In this document: one piece after another, positions 54,781 through 64,000 of the stretch
Numbering within the stretch: the stretch's first letter is position 1
Layout: each line of letters opens with the position of its first letter
From: Agelaius tricolor
Taxonomy: Eukaryota; Chordata; Aves; Passeriformes; Icteridae
Reading direction: 5' to 3'
Assembly (NCBI GenBank): GCA_023055355.1
Contig: JALJCS010000052.1
Coordinates: 947,501 to 1,011,500 of the forward strand
DNA: 64,000 bases
Made by a program: the position numbers and the translations under genes
Notes under the pieces: model-generated
What the model saw: the letters and a program-made list of their open reading frames with translations, nothing else
Databases searched by the model: none
What the model was told of the DNA's origin: nothing

Positions 54781-56927
54781 ATGGAAGCTCTCGTGAAGGT
54801 CGTATTTCAGATCCATAAGTAGTGGGGTATTGATTGTAATCCAAAAGACTTTACCCTCACAGTGTCGAGGGCTGCTGCAAATTGGGGTCATTGACCAGCC
54901 GGTGAACATACTCCACCCAGAAAAATGGGATAAATGTACCAAGGCTCTAGCCAAGGAAACAATGTCCTCAGGTTCAAGGAGAAATCTTAAATCATGGGGA
55001 AAAGTGGTACAGGCTCTGCAAAAGGCTCGGCAAGAGCAGGGAACTTGGAAAGCCGCGTGGGACTGTTTGCTGGTGGTGCCCTGGCTGGGTGTTGGGGCAA
55101 CTCTGCAGACTATGGGCGATTATGGTTCTGCCGAGTGCAAGGATTTGCAGCCACGGGGACCCTCTTCACAGCTCGCAAGCCCAAGCCCACCGGCTGAGGG
55201 ATAAGAGCAGGCGGGGTCTTTTTGGGACGGGCTGTCAGGGGAGGCGAGGAGCGCCATCATTAACTTGGAGTCTGAGGGTGCCTGGGAGGGACCTCCGCCT
55301 TACGCACCGCAGGGTGGTGCTGAACCCCAGAGAGACGGGGGGGACACGGACGCGGTCAGCGGGAATAGAGAAGGTTTGCAGGACAGCACAGACATGCGTG
55401 AGCAGGAAAGAGGGCAGAGATGTGGAGGGGGAATCAGAGCCCCTCAGAGTGTTCATCTGGAAACATAGTCCTATAAGACGCAAGCCTCCCCCACCAGGAG
55501 GCGGGGCGAGCCTAGAGGGAAGGAGCGGCCCAATGCTAGAAAAAAGGGGCGGAGTCAAAGCCTGACAAAAAGGCTCTGGAGTCCGGAAGTATCCAGTCAG
55601 TCGACTTCCGGACCTGAGTCAGACTCGAGCTGGGATGAGTGGTTAGACAAGCGGTCCATAGCCGACTCCGATTCCGACTCCGACAAGGAGGGAGCGAGAG
55701 TATATAAGATTAGTAATCATAATGCACCTGCTTGGGTTAAGGGGAAATTAGAAAAGGGATGAACTCCACTTACAGACTGGAGGAAAATAGAAATAGCATG
55801 CGCCAATTGGGCCCCATCAGCCATGCTAGCTTTCCGGGTCCGAGTGGGGGGGCAAGGCGGAAATCAGAGAACCTACTCGCCGGTAAACCCTAAGGATGTG
55901 CAAGCCATTGTTAAAGCAATTGCAGACAGAGGGATTAATTCAGCTATGGTTTCCACTCTTATCGATAGAGGAGGAGATGAGTGCTCCCATTTGATATTAA
56001 ACAAACTTGCAGATTAATTTTAAATGGGGCGGGGATGATCGTTTTCAAACAGGAATGGGAGGACAACTGCACAAAGCAACTAGCCTTAGTGACTGGGGCA
56101 GGCCACCCACTGCACGGTTCTAGTATACAGTGGTTAATGGGTACAGACCAAACCATGATCATCCCGCAGGTGCAGGCCGAGGGCCTCCGGGCCCATGAGG
56201 TTATGACAACTACCCGTGCCGCTAGAGAGGCTATCCGCTCTGCTTCTAAGGTCATTTCTAGACCATCACCATGGTCTACTATAAGCAAAGTGAAAGTTTT
56301 ACACAATTTGTGGACCACCTCCAGGTAGCACTTGATTCCTCAGCCCTACCCTTGGAAGCGAAGGGCCCTGTGTTAGCGGAGTGTTTGCGCCAACAATGCA
56401 ATTCAGCCACTAAAGACCTTTTACGGTCATTACCACCCGGGTCTAACATCGTGGACATGATTAGGCATGTCGCAAAAGAAGAACATCTAGCCCCAGTCCA
56501 GGCAGCTGTCTGTACTGCAATAACTAGTGTGATGGCATGCTGTAAGTGTGGCCAGGCAGGTCATGTTCCAATGAACTGCCCCCAGTCAGGGTATCCACCA
56601 ACATCTGTTCCCCCATGCCAGACAAGACCTAGGGGGCCATGCTGGGCATGTGGCAAAAAGGGGCATTTTGCCAAAGAGTGCAGATCTAAACATCAGGGAA
56701 ACGGGAGGGGGAGGGGGCACCCGGGCCACACACAGCTCCCTCCCACCTGGGACATGAAGCGGCCCAGTTATGCCAATTCTCAATGGGGCACAGAGCTCCT
56801 GCACCCATGGCCCCCTCCAGTGACCAATTTCTCAACTCAACCAATGGCTCAGCCAAACCCATCTACACCCCAGGAATACCAAGAACAGCTCCCTGGGGGC
56901 GAGGCCCCTGGATGGCCCTGGCCATGA
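54781..56927 (+). pseudogene. gag: ERV-d gag: matrix, capsid, two zinc knuckles; interrupted
   Basis: A matrix start at 54781 is stopped by TAG at 54820-54822, where the related copies have a glutamine codon. Matrix sequence continues in shifting frames to 55200. Capsid appears from about 55860 (TYSPVNPKDVQAIVKAI), shifts frame near 55980, and continues to the major homology region (QSESFTQFVDHLQVAL, near 56285). Nucleocapsid has two complete CCHC knuckles (CKCGQAGHVPMNC near 56540 and CWACGKKGHFAKEC near 56640). At least three breaks separate the parts. Confidence 0.8.
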
Positions 56928-57316
56928 AAGCGTGGGAGCGGGACCCCTGGGTGGCCTTCACTGTAAAGGTGGGCAGACATCCACTGATAGTGTGGGCAGT
57001 TTGCTGTCTCCATAACAACTCTGGTGACTCTGCTATCTGCATCCCCTTTTGGGTTGATATGGGTTTAGAAGTTACCATCATCCCAAACATACACTGGCCT
57101 TCACAGTGGAAACTGGAAGAAGCCCCCATGGTGGGCGGGGTTGGAGGGCTGTCTTGGGCCCGAAAAAGCACCCAACTGGTAGCGATAACGCTCTGCACCG
57201 AAAGAGGATCAGGGAGAACCATCACCCTTTCCCCATATGTTATGTCAGAATGCCCACCCTTGCTGGGGAGGGATGCCCTAACCCTGTTGGATGTCAGGAT
57301 GACAAATTTATTCTAA
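56783..57316 (+). pseudogene. pro: ERV-d protease with altered active site
   Basis: The frame overlaps the end of gag, as in many retroviruses that make protease by frameshifting. It shows the aspartic-protease core, but the catalytic triplet reads DMG (WVDMGLEVTII) instead of DTG or DSG. The C-terminal LLGRD motif is present. The frame is open over the domain. Confidence 0.7.
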
Positions 57317-59617
57317 GGGTCACTGCCGCGTACCCGCCACTACCCATCAAACTAACATGGAAATCAGCAGACCCAGTATGGATTGAGCAGTGGCCCTTGT
57401 CAAAGCCTCGAATGACTGCCCTTCTTGAGCTAATTAGCCGTGAGCTACAGCAGAACCACAAAGAACCCTCCACAAGCCCGTGGAAGAACACTCTGATCTT
57501 TGTAATACCCAAACGTTCCGGTGAGCACTTCCACCTCCTGCACAACCTGCAAGAGGTGAACAAAAGAATTCAATCAATGGGTCCTGCACAAACTTTGCTG
57601 CCAATGAATTCAATAATACCAAGAGGACAGCCCTGTGCAGTGCTTGACATTAAAGACTGCTTCTTTTCCATTCCCCTGCAGGAGGAAGACAAAGAGCGGT
57701 TTGCCTTTTCCGTCACCTTCCCAAACATCCAGCGGCCAAACCTGCACTTCCAGTGGAGAGTATTGCCTCAGGGAATGGTCAACTCCCCTACCATTTGCCA
57801 AATCACGGTGGACCGAGCACTAGCGCCAGTCCGGCAGAACGATCCAACTGCGACCATTATTCAATACATGGATGACATCCCGATCGCTGCGCCATCAACG
57901 AGCCAAGTAGACCGGCTAGTGTTGACAGTCTCGGAGACCTTGAAAATTAAATGGGTTCGAAATTGCAAGTGCAAAAATAAAAAAGGGACTGTGCGTAACT
58001 TTTTTAGGAGTGAGAATCTCAAACTCCTATATAACCCCTCCCCAGATAAAAATTCGCCGAGACATCAAGACACTCCATGACATGCAGCAGCTGGTAGGAT
58101 CCCTACAATGGCTCAGCAATATCATCCTGATCCCTCCCGAGGTCATGGACCCCCTAAACGACCTCCTGAGAGGAACGAAAAACTCTGACACCAGAAGTGA
58201 TAAGTTCGCTCAATTTTATTGAACATCAAATGTCAGTGAGTACGCTCACCAGATGGGACTCAGGTGCACCGATTGACCTGTAAGTCCATTTTACAAAGAA
58301 AGGGGGAGTAGGAGCCCTAGCCCAAGGGCCCTCCAACAAAGCCCAACCGATACAATGGGTGGTCCTGGGAAAACCATCATGCACTTTTTCCCCAGGAGTT
58401 GAGTGCCTTAGCAGCATTATCATGAAAGGCAGGAAACTCGCCCTAAGGCATTTGGGCATTGAACCTGCTAAGATATACCTGGCCTTCCGCAAGCAGCTTT
58501 CCATGCGGTCAGTGACAATATTAGAGCATCTAGCCATAGCCCTTGCTGGATTTGGAGGAGAGATTCACTATGCAGCAAAACCCCCTTGGACTCAGCTGCT
58601 TGTGATTGTCAACATTGATCTCCCGCCAAAAATAACTGACCGGCCACAAGCAGGATCAACGGTTTTCACGGACGCATCTTTGCTAACCTCCACCGCAGCA
58701 GTGGTATGGCAGTCAGGAGAACAGTGGCAATGCATCAAAACGACCGATCCTACGCTTTCAGTCCAGCAACTCGAAGCAGCCGCTGTAGTACTAGCATGTG
58801 GACTGTTCCCAGAAGAGCACCTCAACATCGTAACCAACTCTATATTTGTGGCTAAGCTTTGCCTAGACATGTCTGGGCCTGGCGTGTCAGTGTCTGAGGT
58901 GGCGATGATGCTCAAAGAGGCACTTTTTTCACAAAAAGGCACCATATCTATCATCCACATTAACAGCCATAATCCGGTTAAGGGATTCTTTCAAATTGGC
59001 AACGACAAGGCAGATGCTGCCGCAAGAGGACTGTGGATGCTGAGAGATGCCCGTCAACTACATGAGTCCCTTCATATCGGAGCTAAAGCATTCACAAAAA
59101 ATGTGGGTTTTCGGCCGCTGATGCAAAGCACGTTATTGCCACATGTCCCCACTACCAAAAATCACCACTGTGGTCTAGCGGCATCAACCCCAGAGGCCTC
59201 AAAGCCACAGAAATATGGCAAACAGACTTTACATTATGTCAGCTGCTTAGACCCCGAGCGTGACTTGCAGTGACTGTGGATACATTTAGTGGAGTGATCG
59301 TGGCCACACAACATCAAAAAACTGACTCCAAAGCAACCATCCAACATTGGATAATGGCCATGGCATGGCTTGGTGTTCCAAACCAGATCAAAACAGATAA
59401 CGGCCCAAATTTTGTTTCAAAATCGATCCAAGCATTCATTTCAAAATGGGGTATCACTTTAGTACATGGCATCCCATACAATAGCACCGGGCAGGCCATT
59501 GTTGAGCGAGCAGATAAAACTCTGAAAGCCAAGTTAGAGGTATTGGCAAAGCAGAGGGTTTTACTAATTCCGTTCCCCCAAGAGACCAAGCGCGCATACT
59601 GGCAACTGCTCTGCTAG
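57240..59617 (+). pseudogene. pol: ERV-d pol: reverse transcriptase, RNase H, integrase in broken frames
   Basis: Reverse transcriptase runs from about 57300 to 57950, with LPQGMVNSPTICQ and the catalytic QYMDD box (57862-57876). A frameshift follows near 57955. RNase H is open at 58359-59273, with VFTDAS, LEAAAVVLA and GNDKADAAAR; its DSxY-type aspartate reads TNSIF, so one catalytic residue is changed. The integrase zinc region starts near 59060 (LHESLHIGAKAF). A break near 59270 leads into the integrase core at 59270-59617, with D (TVDTFSG), D (KTDNGPNF) and E (GQAIVERA) all present. The end of integrase is displaced by an AT-rich insertion. Confidence 0.82.
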
Positions 59618-59697
59618 CATTAAATCAATTCCCTAGGGGGGACGAGACAAACAGCCCCACCCAGAGGCACTGGGCCACCCGAGCATTAGAGGAAGGT

Positions 59698-59802
59698 TTA
59701 TAATTAAATTATAATTATAATTAAATAATTATAATTAAATAATATTTATTATTAAATAATATAAACAAATAATTGTAATTAAATAATTATAATTTAAAAT
59801 GA
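59698..59802. repeat. AT-only microsatellite between integrase and env of ERV-d
   Basis: About 100 bp made almost wholly of A and T (repeated ATAATTAAAT-like units) interrupt the integrase C-terminal region; the matching position in ERV-e has ordinary coding sequence. It arose after insertion. Confidence 0.9.
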
Positions 59803-59928
59803 ACTAGGCAAATGGGAACAAGTTTGGACACTGGTGCTTACGGGGCGAGGGTACGCAGCTGTTAAAAAAGCCGGTAGAGTTAAATGGTGCCCACTTAAGT
59901 CTCAAACCAGACCTTAATAGTAGAACTA

Positions 59929-61742
59929 ATGAGAATTGTGAAGTTTTATTTACAGGACTGGACCCTTGGACGCCCCCGCAACCCATATACCCCGGTACCT
60001 GAGGAAAAGTCATCAAGCACCCCGACAGCTCCCAGGAATCCCGCACCAGTGGGATCCAAGCGGCAACGGTATCTCTGTGTGATCTTTCTTTTAGGGTTAG
60101 TTGGCAGAGGGCAGGCCGTTGCAGGGCATTACCCTCACCAGCCATTCAGGTGGGTTTTACGTCACCTCTCAAGTGATAACATTTTTAAAGAAATCATCAC
60201 ACCGGATAGCCCATCCTTTGAGTTTAAGCTAAGGGACATTTTTTCCCCACAACTAGGATTCCCCAGTTTTGGAAATTTATCACTATACCAGACCTATTGG
60301 TGACCTGCTTCCAACCCAGGCAAAAGTTTCTGAAACTATCCAGGGTACGGATATTGCGGATATTGGGGTTATGAAACTATCGTGACAAGCAATACATAGC
60401 AACCACAGCAACCTGATAAGTTCCTGCAAGTCAGGTATGCTCCCCATGGCTGTCTCGAACCAAAATTTGGAAGTGACAAGCAAATATACATGCCCCAAGA
60501 CAGGAGAAAACACAATTGTATGAGGTACACAATGACAATTTTGCAGCCGAGCAATGAGAATTGGACCATGGGTAAGGTGTGGTCGGTGTTTGTCCACACC
60601 TTTCACAACATTTGGGTGAACATACAAATTATCAGGCTCCTATTGTCAGTATCCCGATCAATCAGACCCAATCTAATTCTTACAGCAAGCGGGCCCAAGA
60701 GGGGGATCACAACTAGCGCCAATTTTACCCTTAATGCACAGGTAGTAAATTCTACCTCCTCCCTATCTGGTCTTTTAGATACACCAGCTCCTTGCGACTC
60801 ATTTTTTGGTATATTAAATGCTACCTTTTTATCACTGACCCAATCTAACCCGAACCTCACTAAATCATGCTGGTTATGCTATGATGCAAAGCCCCCTTTT
60901 TATGAGGGTGTTGCCTTTAATGTCCCCTTTACCAATTCAATGGCAGAGAATTCACACCAGTGCAGGTGGCACACCCCCCGGAAAGGAATTACCCTGAGTC
61001 AGGTCACAGGCCAAGGCAAGTGCTTCAGCAATGCAATTTTAGCAAGGCAGATGGGCAACAACTGCACCAAATTTATTGAGCCTAATGGAGGGATCTATAA
61101 GTGGGCGATCCCATCTACATCAGGAATGTGGGTCTGCCAGCAATCTGGAGTAAGCCCCTGTATACTCCTTGATAAATTCAATAACTCTATTGATTTTTGT
61201 GTCCAAGTTCTAATTGTTCCTAGAGTCCTGTACCACCAAGAAGAAGTGTATCACCTTTTAGAAAAACCTAACTGGCTCCACAGAAGGGAAGTAATAACGG
61301 GCATAACCATTGCAATGCTCCTCGGTCTAGAAGCCACCAGTGCAGCCACATGTGTCTCGGCCCTTGTAACTCAACACCAAAGACTTTCTCAACTGCAGAT
61401 GACCATCGATGAGGACTTACAGAGAATTGAGAAATCCATCTCCTTTCTGGAGAAATCCCTCTCCTCACTTTCAGAAGTTGTCCTGCAGAACAGACGAGGA
61501 CTGGACCTCTTGCTCATGCAACAAGGAGGCCTGTATGCTGCCTTGAAGGAACAATGTTGTTTTTATGCAGACCATACCAGGGTCATACGAGACTCGATGG
61601 CCGAACTAAGAGAAAGGCTAGCCCAGAGAAAGACTGAAAGGGAAGCTCAACAAGGATGGTTCGAGTCATGGTTCAATCAGTCCCCATGGCTGACTACCCT
61701 TGTTTCCACTTTAATAGGCCCTCTTAATATGATACTTGTTGC
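59929..61742 (+). pseudogene. env: ERV-d env, gamma-type, interrupted and cut by ERV-e
   Basis: The N-terminal frame (59929-60303) has a long leader with a hydrophobic signal (YLCVIFLLGLVG) and stops at TGA 60301-60303. After a frameshifted stretch, a long frame from 60490 covers the surface subunit (CWLC near 60870, GMWVCQQSGVSP near 61120), a cleavage-region motif (LHRRE), and the transmembrane subunit with [10 protein letters not shown]. The first cysteine of CX6CC is tyrosine here (YAALKEQCC), so the disulfide link between subunits is lost. Coding sequence is cut at 61742, before the end of the membrane span, by the ERV-e LTR. Confidence 0.82.
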
Positions 61743-62027
61743 TGTTACGGCGTGGCGACCTGGTTCGGGAGGTCCGGCACGGTGACCCAAGGCCCAGGGT
61801 CACTCGGTCCAATGCTACATACACCAATGTGGTGGACAGCAAAATGGCGTTTATTGAGGGGTCTCAGGGGTATTTATGGCTTGGGCAGTCTGTGTCATTT
61901 CCCTCTGCTCATGTCCGGCCGGGTGTGGCCGGGTACAGAGCAAAGGTCAGACTGCAGGGTGAGGGGGAGCTTCTTATCTACCCGTACAGCCCGAGATCTT
62001 CCGCACGCAGATCCCTAGCTCTCCACA
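61743..62027 (-). repeat. 3' LTR of ERV-e with adjoining polypurine tract
   Basis: A 285-bp LTR; on the minus strand it runs from TGTGGAGAGCTAGGG to GCCGTAACA, with AATAAACG (rc near 61848). GAGGGGGGGGAAA lies directly inside its 5' edge. It shares the CACCAATGTGGTGGACAG block with the ERV-c LTRs. Confidence 0.87.
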
Positions 62028-62145
62028 TTTCCCCCCCCCTCATGATTAGTAAAAATCTTATAAAGTTATAAATGTAAAGGTTACAAAATTTCATGGGTTA
62101 GTAGAATTAGTGTAAAATTGTAAGTGTGTTAGTAAGTGGTGTGCT

Positions 62146-63542
62146 TTAAAGTAATTGTCGGCGCTCGAGAAACAAAATGTTAGCCGTTTCTAAACGCCTT
62201 TTAACAAATAGCACCAGTTTGTTTAATATGCAAGGCCCGAAGATTAGGGTTAGTAAGATTATAGTAACTGGGCCTATTAGGGTAGAAATCAGGGTGGTGA
62301 GCCATGGAGACCGGTTGAACCACGACTCGAACCAGCCCTGTTGAGCTTCTCTATCTGCTTTCCTTAGGTTTAGCCGATTTCTCAGTTCGGCCATGGAGTC
62401 TCTGACGACTCCGGTGTGGTCTGCATAAAAGCAGCATTCCTCTTTCAAGGCAGCACACAGGCCTCCTTGCTGCATGAGCAAGAGGTCCAGTCCTCTCCTG
62501 TTTTGGAGAACAACCTCTGAGAGTGAGGAAAGGGATTTTTCCAGGGAGGAGATGGATTTCTCGATCCTTTGCAAGTCCTCATCAACTGTCATCTGCAGTT
62601 GTGCCAGTCCCTGATGTTGTGTTGCAAGGGCCGAGATGCCTGTGGCAGCACCGGTAGCTCCTAAACCGAGGAACATTGCGATGGTGATGCCTGTTATCAC
62701 CTCTCGTTTGTAGAGCCGGTTGGGTTCCTCGAACAAGCGGTACACCTCTTCTTGGCGATACAGGACTCTGGGAACAATTAGAACTTGGACACAAAAGTCA
62801 GTAGAATGGTTGAATTTGTCAAGGAGTACACATGGGCTTACCCCGGATCCATGACAGACCCACATTCCCGATGCAGCTGGGATCACCCACTGGAAACCTG
62901 TGCAAGTGTGCTGTTTCCATGCCCTGGGTTCGATACAGCCGTGTGGAGTGTACTTAATTTGCAGGAACTTATCCGGCTGTTGAGGTGTCCATCTATTGCT
63001 TATCACAATAGTTTCACACCCCCAATATCCACAATATCCATGCCCTGGGTAATTACAATAACTTTTTCCTGGGTTGGAAGCAGGGCCCAGTACATCCCAA
63101 ATACTGTTGTCTCCTGAAATCTGGGGTGCCCTGTATGCATGGGAAAAATGTCTTTTAACCTGAACTTGAAAGATGGGATGTCAGCTGTAACAATTTCTTT
63201 GATGACCCCCTCACCTGAGAGATGGCGTAGAACCCACCTGAATGGCTGGTGAGGGTAATGTTTTGTGTCTGCTTGTCCTCCGCCTACTAACCCTAGAAAC
63301 AAGATTACACAGAGATACCATTGCTGCTTTAATTTTGATGGCGCGAGCTTCTCAGGTGATGTTGGGTTGCTCGTTGGCCTCTCTTTCTTTCCCAGTAGTG
63401 GGGCATATGAGTTTCGGGGACGTCCAATGATCCAGTCCTGCAAACAAAGTCTCACAATTCTCATGAGTTCCTCTATGAAGGTCTGGTTTGATAGATTTGA
63501 GTGGACACCATTTAATGTCCCTGTCTTTTTTAACGGCCGCAT
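62146..63542 (-). pseudogene. env: ERV-e env, gamma-type, with surface-subunit deletion and frameshift
   Basis: The N-terminal frame (63542-63003) covers the leader, signal (YLCVILFLGLVGG) and early surface subunit, then loses frame. A second frame (63006-62146) starts in the same region and jumps from early surface sequence straight to GMWVCHGSGVSP, so the middle of the surface subunit, including CWLC, is deleted. The transmembrane subunit is complete: fusion-peptide-like stretch, [19 protein letters not shown], membrane span and tail to a natural stop at 62146. Confidence 0.82.
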
Positions 63543-64000
63543 ATCCCCGCCCTGTGAGCACTAATCTCCAACCCTGTTCCCACTCCCCTAGTTCATTTTT
63601 GATCACCACCCGTGGGCCTTCCTCTAGCGCCCGAGTGGCCCAGTGTCTCTGAGCAGGACTGTTTGTTTCGTCCCACCTAGGGAATTGATTTAACGCTAGC
63701 AGCGCAGTTGCCAGCATGCGCGCCTGGTCACCCGGGGGAATGGCACTGGTGAAGCCTTCTGCCTTTGCTAGCACTTCTAGCTTAGTTTTCAGAGTCTGGT
63801 TTGCTCTTTCGACGATGGCTTGCCTGGTGCTGTTGTATGGGATGCCATGCACCAAGGCGATGTTCCATTTCGAGGCGAATGCTTGGACTACCTTTGAGAT
63901 GAAGTTTGGGCCGTTATCTGTTTTGATCTGTTTTGGAACTCCAAGCCATGCCATGGCTGTTAGCCAATGTTGGATGGTCGCTTTGGAATCGGTCTTGAGA
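63352..64000 (-). pseudogene. pol: ERV-e pol: integrase C-terminal part, continues past the window
   Basis: Open from the window edge region to 63352. The integrase core shows the second D (KTDNGPNFIS) and E (RQAIVERANQ) of the triad and the C-terminal DNA-binding domain (GYAAVKKDRDIKW). Its end overlaps the start of env by about 190 bases, an arrangement common in alpha- and betaretroviruses. The rest of pol is outside the window, so completeness cannot be judged. Confidence 0.8.

Larger units (their letters stand above)
54382..61742 (+). mobile_element. ERV-d: long decayed provirus with gag, pol and env, cut by ERV-e
   Basis: The 5' LTR, primer site, gag, protease, reverse transcriptase, RNase H, integrase and env are in standard order. 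Each carries stops or frameshifts. The element is interrupted at 61742 inside env by ERV-e in opposite orientation, so its 3' end lies outside the window. It shares LTR ends (TGTGG and GGCAACA), primer type and proteins with ERV-a, and shows what ERV-a has lost. Gag-pol resembles alpha- and betaretroviruses; Env is gamma-type. Confidence 0.9.
61743..64000 (-). mobile_element. ERV-e: provirus nested in ERV-d, partly in the window
   Basis: On the minus strand the window shows the 3' LTR (62027-61743), purine tract (about 62042-62028), env and the integrase end of pol; the rest lies past 64000. It inserted into ERV-d env after TGTTGC (61737-61742), the presumed target duplication, whose partner is outside the window. 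Same family as ERV-a, c and d, with better-preserved env 3' half than ERV-d. Confidence 0.88.

Overview
This window looks like a GC-rich, repeat-laden piece of a bird genome, most likely a songbird. The evidence is an array of leukocyte-receptor-complex-type immunoglobulin (Ig) receptor genes of the chicken Ig-like receptor (CHIR)/LILR kind, mixed with avian-type endogenous retroviruses (ERVs): one with an alpharetrovirus-type Env and several of a second family with a tRNA-Phe-like primer site. No bacterial-style genes, rRNA, tRNA or CRISPR arrays were seen. Avian and songbird placement is inference from gene family and ERV type; no taxonomic search could be run.

There are six receptor units, each built from the same exon cassettes: a 49-nt leader exon, a 21-nt mini exon, a D1 exon of 230-231 nt, then D2, D3, sometimes D4, D5, a transmembrane exon, a 22-nt exon and one or two tail exons with ITIM-type tyrosine motifs. 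Unit A (minus, 1-7951), unit B (plus, 11680-14984), unit C (minus, 26226-29772), unit E (plus, 42844-44578) and unit F (plus, 49018-51703) are broken by stops, frameshifts, lost splice sites or insertions. Unit D (minus, 35943-39170) is open in every exon and is the one candidate functional gene, predicted to be an inhibitory receptor. A/B and D/E are two copies of the same head-to-head pair, separated by a roughly 3.6-kb divergent promoter interval (8.0-11.6 kb and 39.2-42.8 kb). Every unit has an ETS/PU.1-like site shortly upstream of its leader, and the 3' flanks of B, D and F carry strong CTCF-like motifs.

The ERVs are: ERV-a (plus, 2962-6685) inside unit A, pol-deleted, with almost identical LTRs; ERV-b (minus, 17547-24128), alpharetrovirus-like, with target-site duplications and an intact 450-codon env; ERV-c (minus, 44779-47603), which joins the cut-off unit E to the promoter of unit F without matching flanks; ERV-d (plus, from 54382), the longest, with recognisable gag, protease, reverse transcriptase, RNase H, integrase and env, all damaged; and ERV-e (minus, from 61743 past the window end), nested in the env of ERV-d. 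ERV-a, c, d and e form one family with an alpha/beta-type gag-pol and a gamma-type Env. Two solo LTRs hit unit F, one just upstream of the start codon and one inside an Ig exon.

Taken together, the locus is a rapidly duplicating immune-receptor array in which ERVs have repeatedly inserted into receptor genes and, in at least one place, probably mediated recombination between them. The most unusual items are the hybrid D2/D5 Ig exon of unit F, the ERV-c junction, the in-frame Gag-RNase H fusion of ERV-b, a 68-bp perfect palindrome, and a small ORF preserved in three flanking duplicates.
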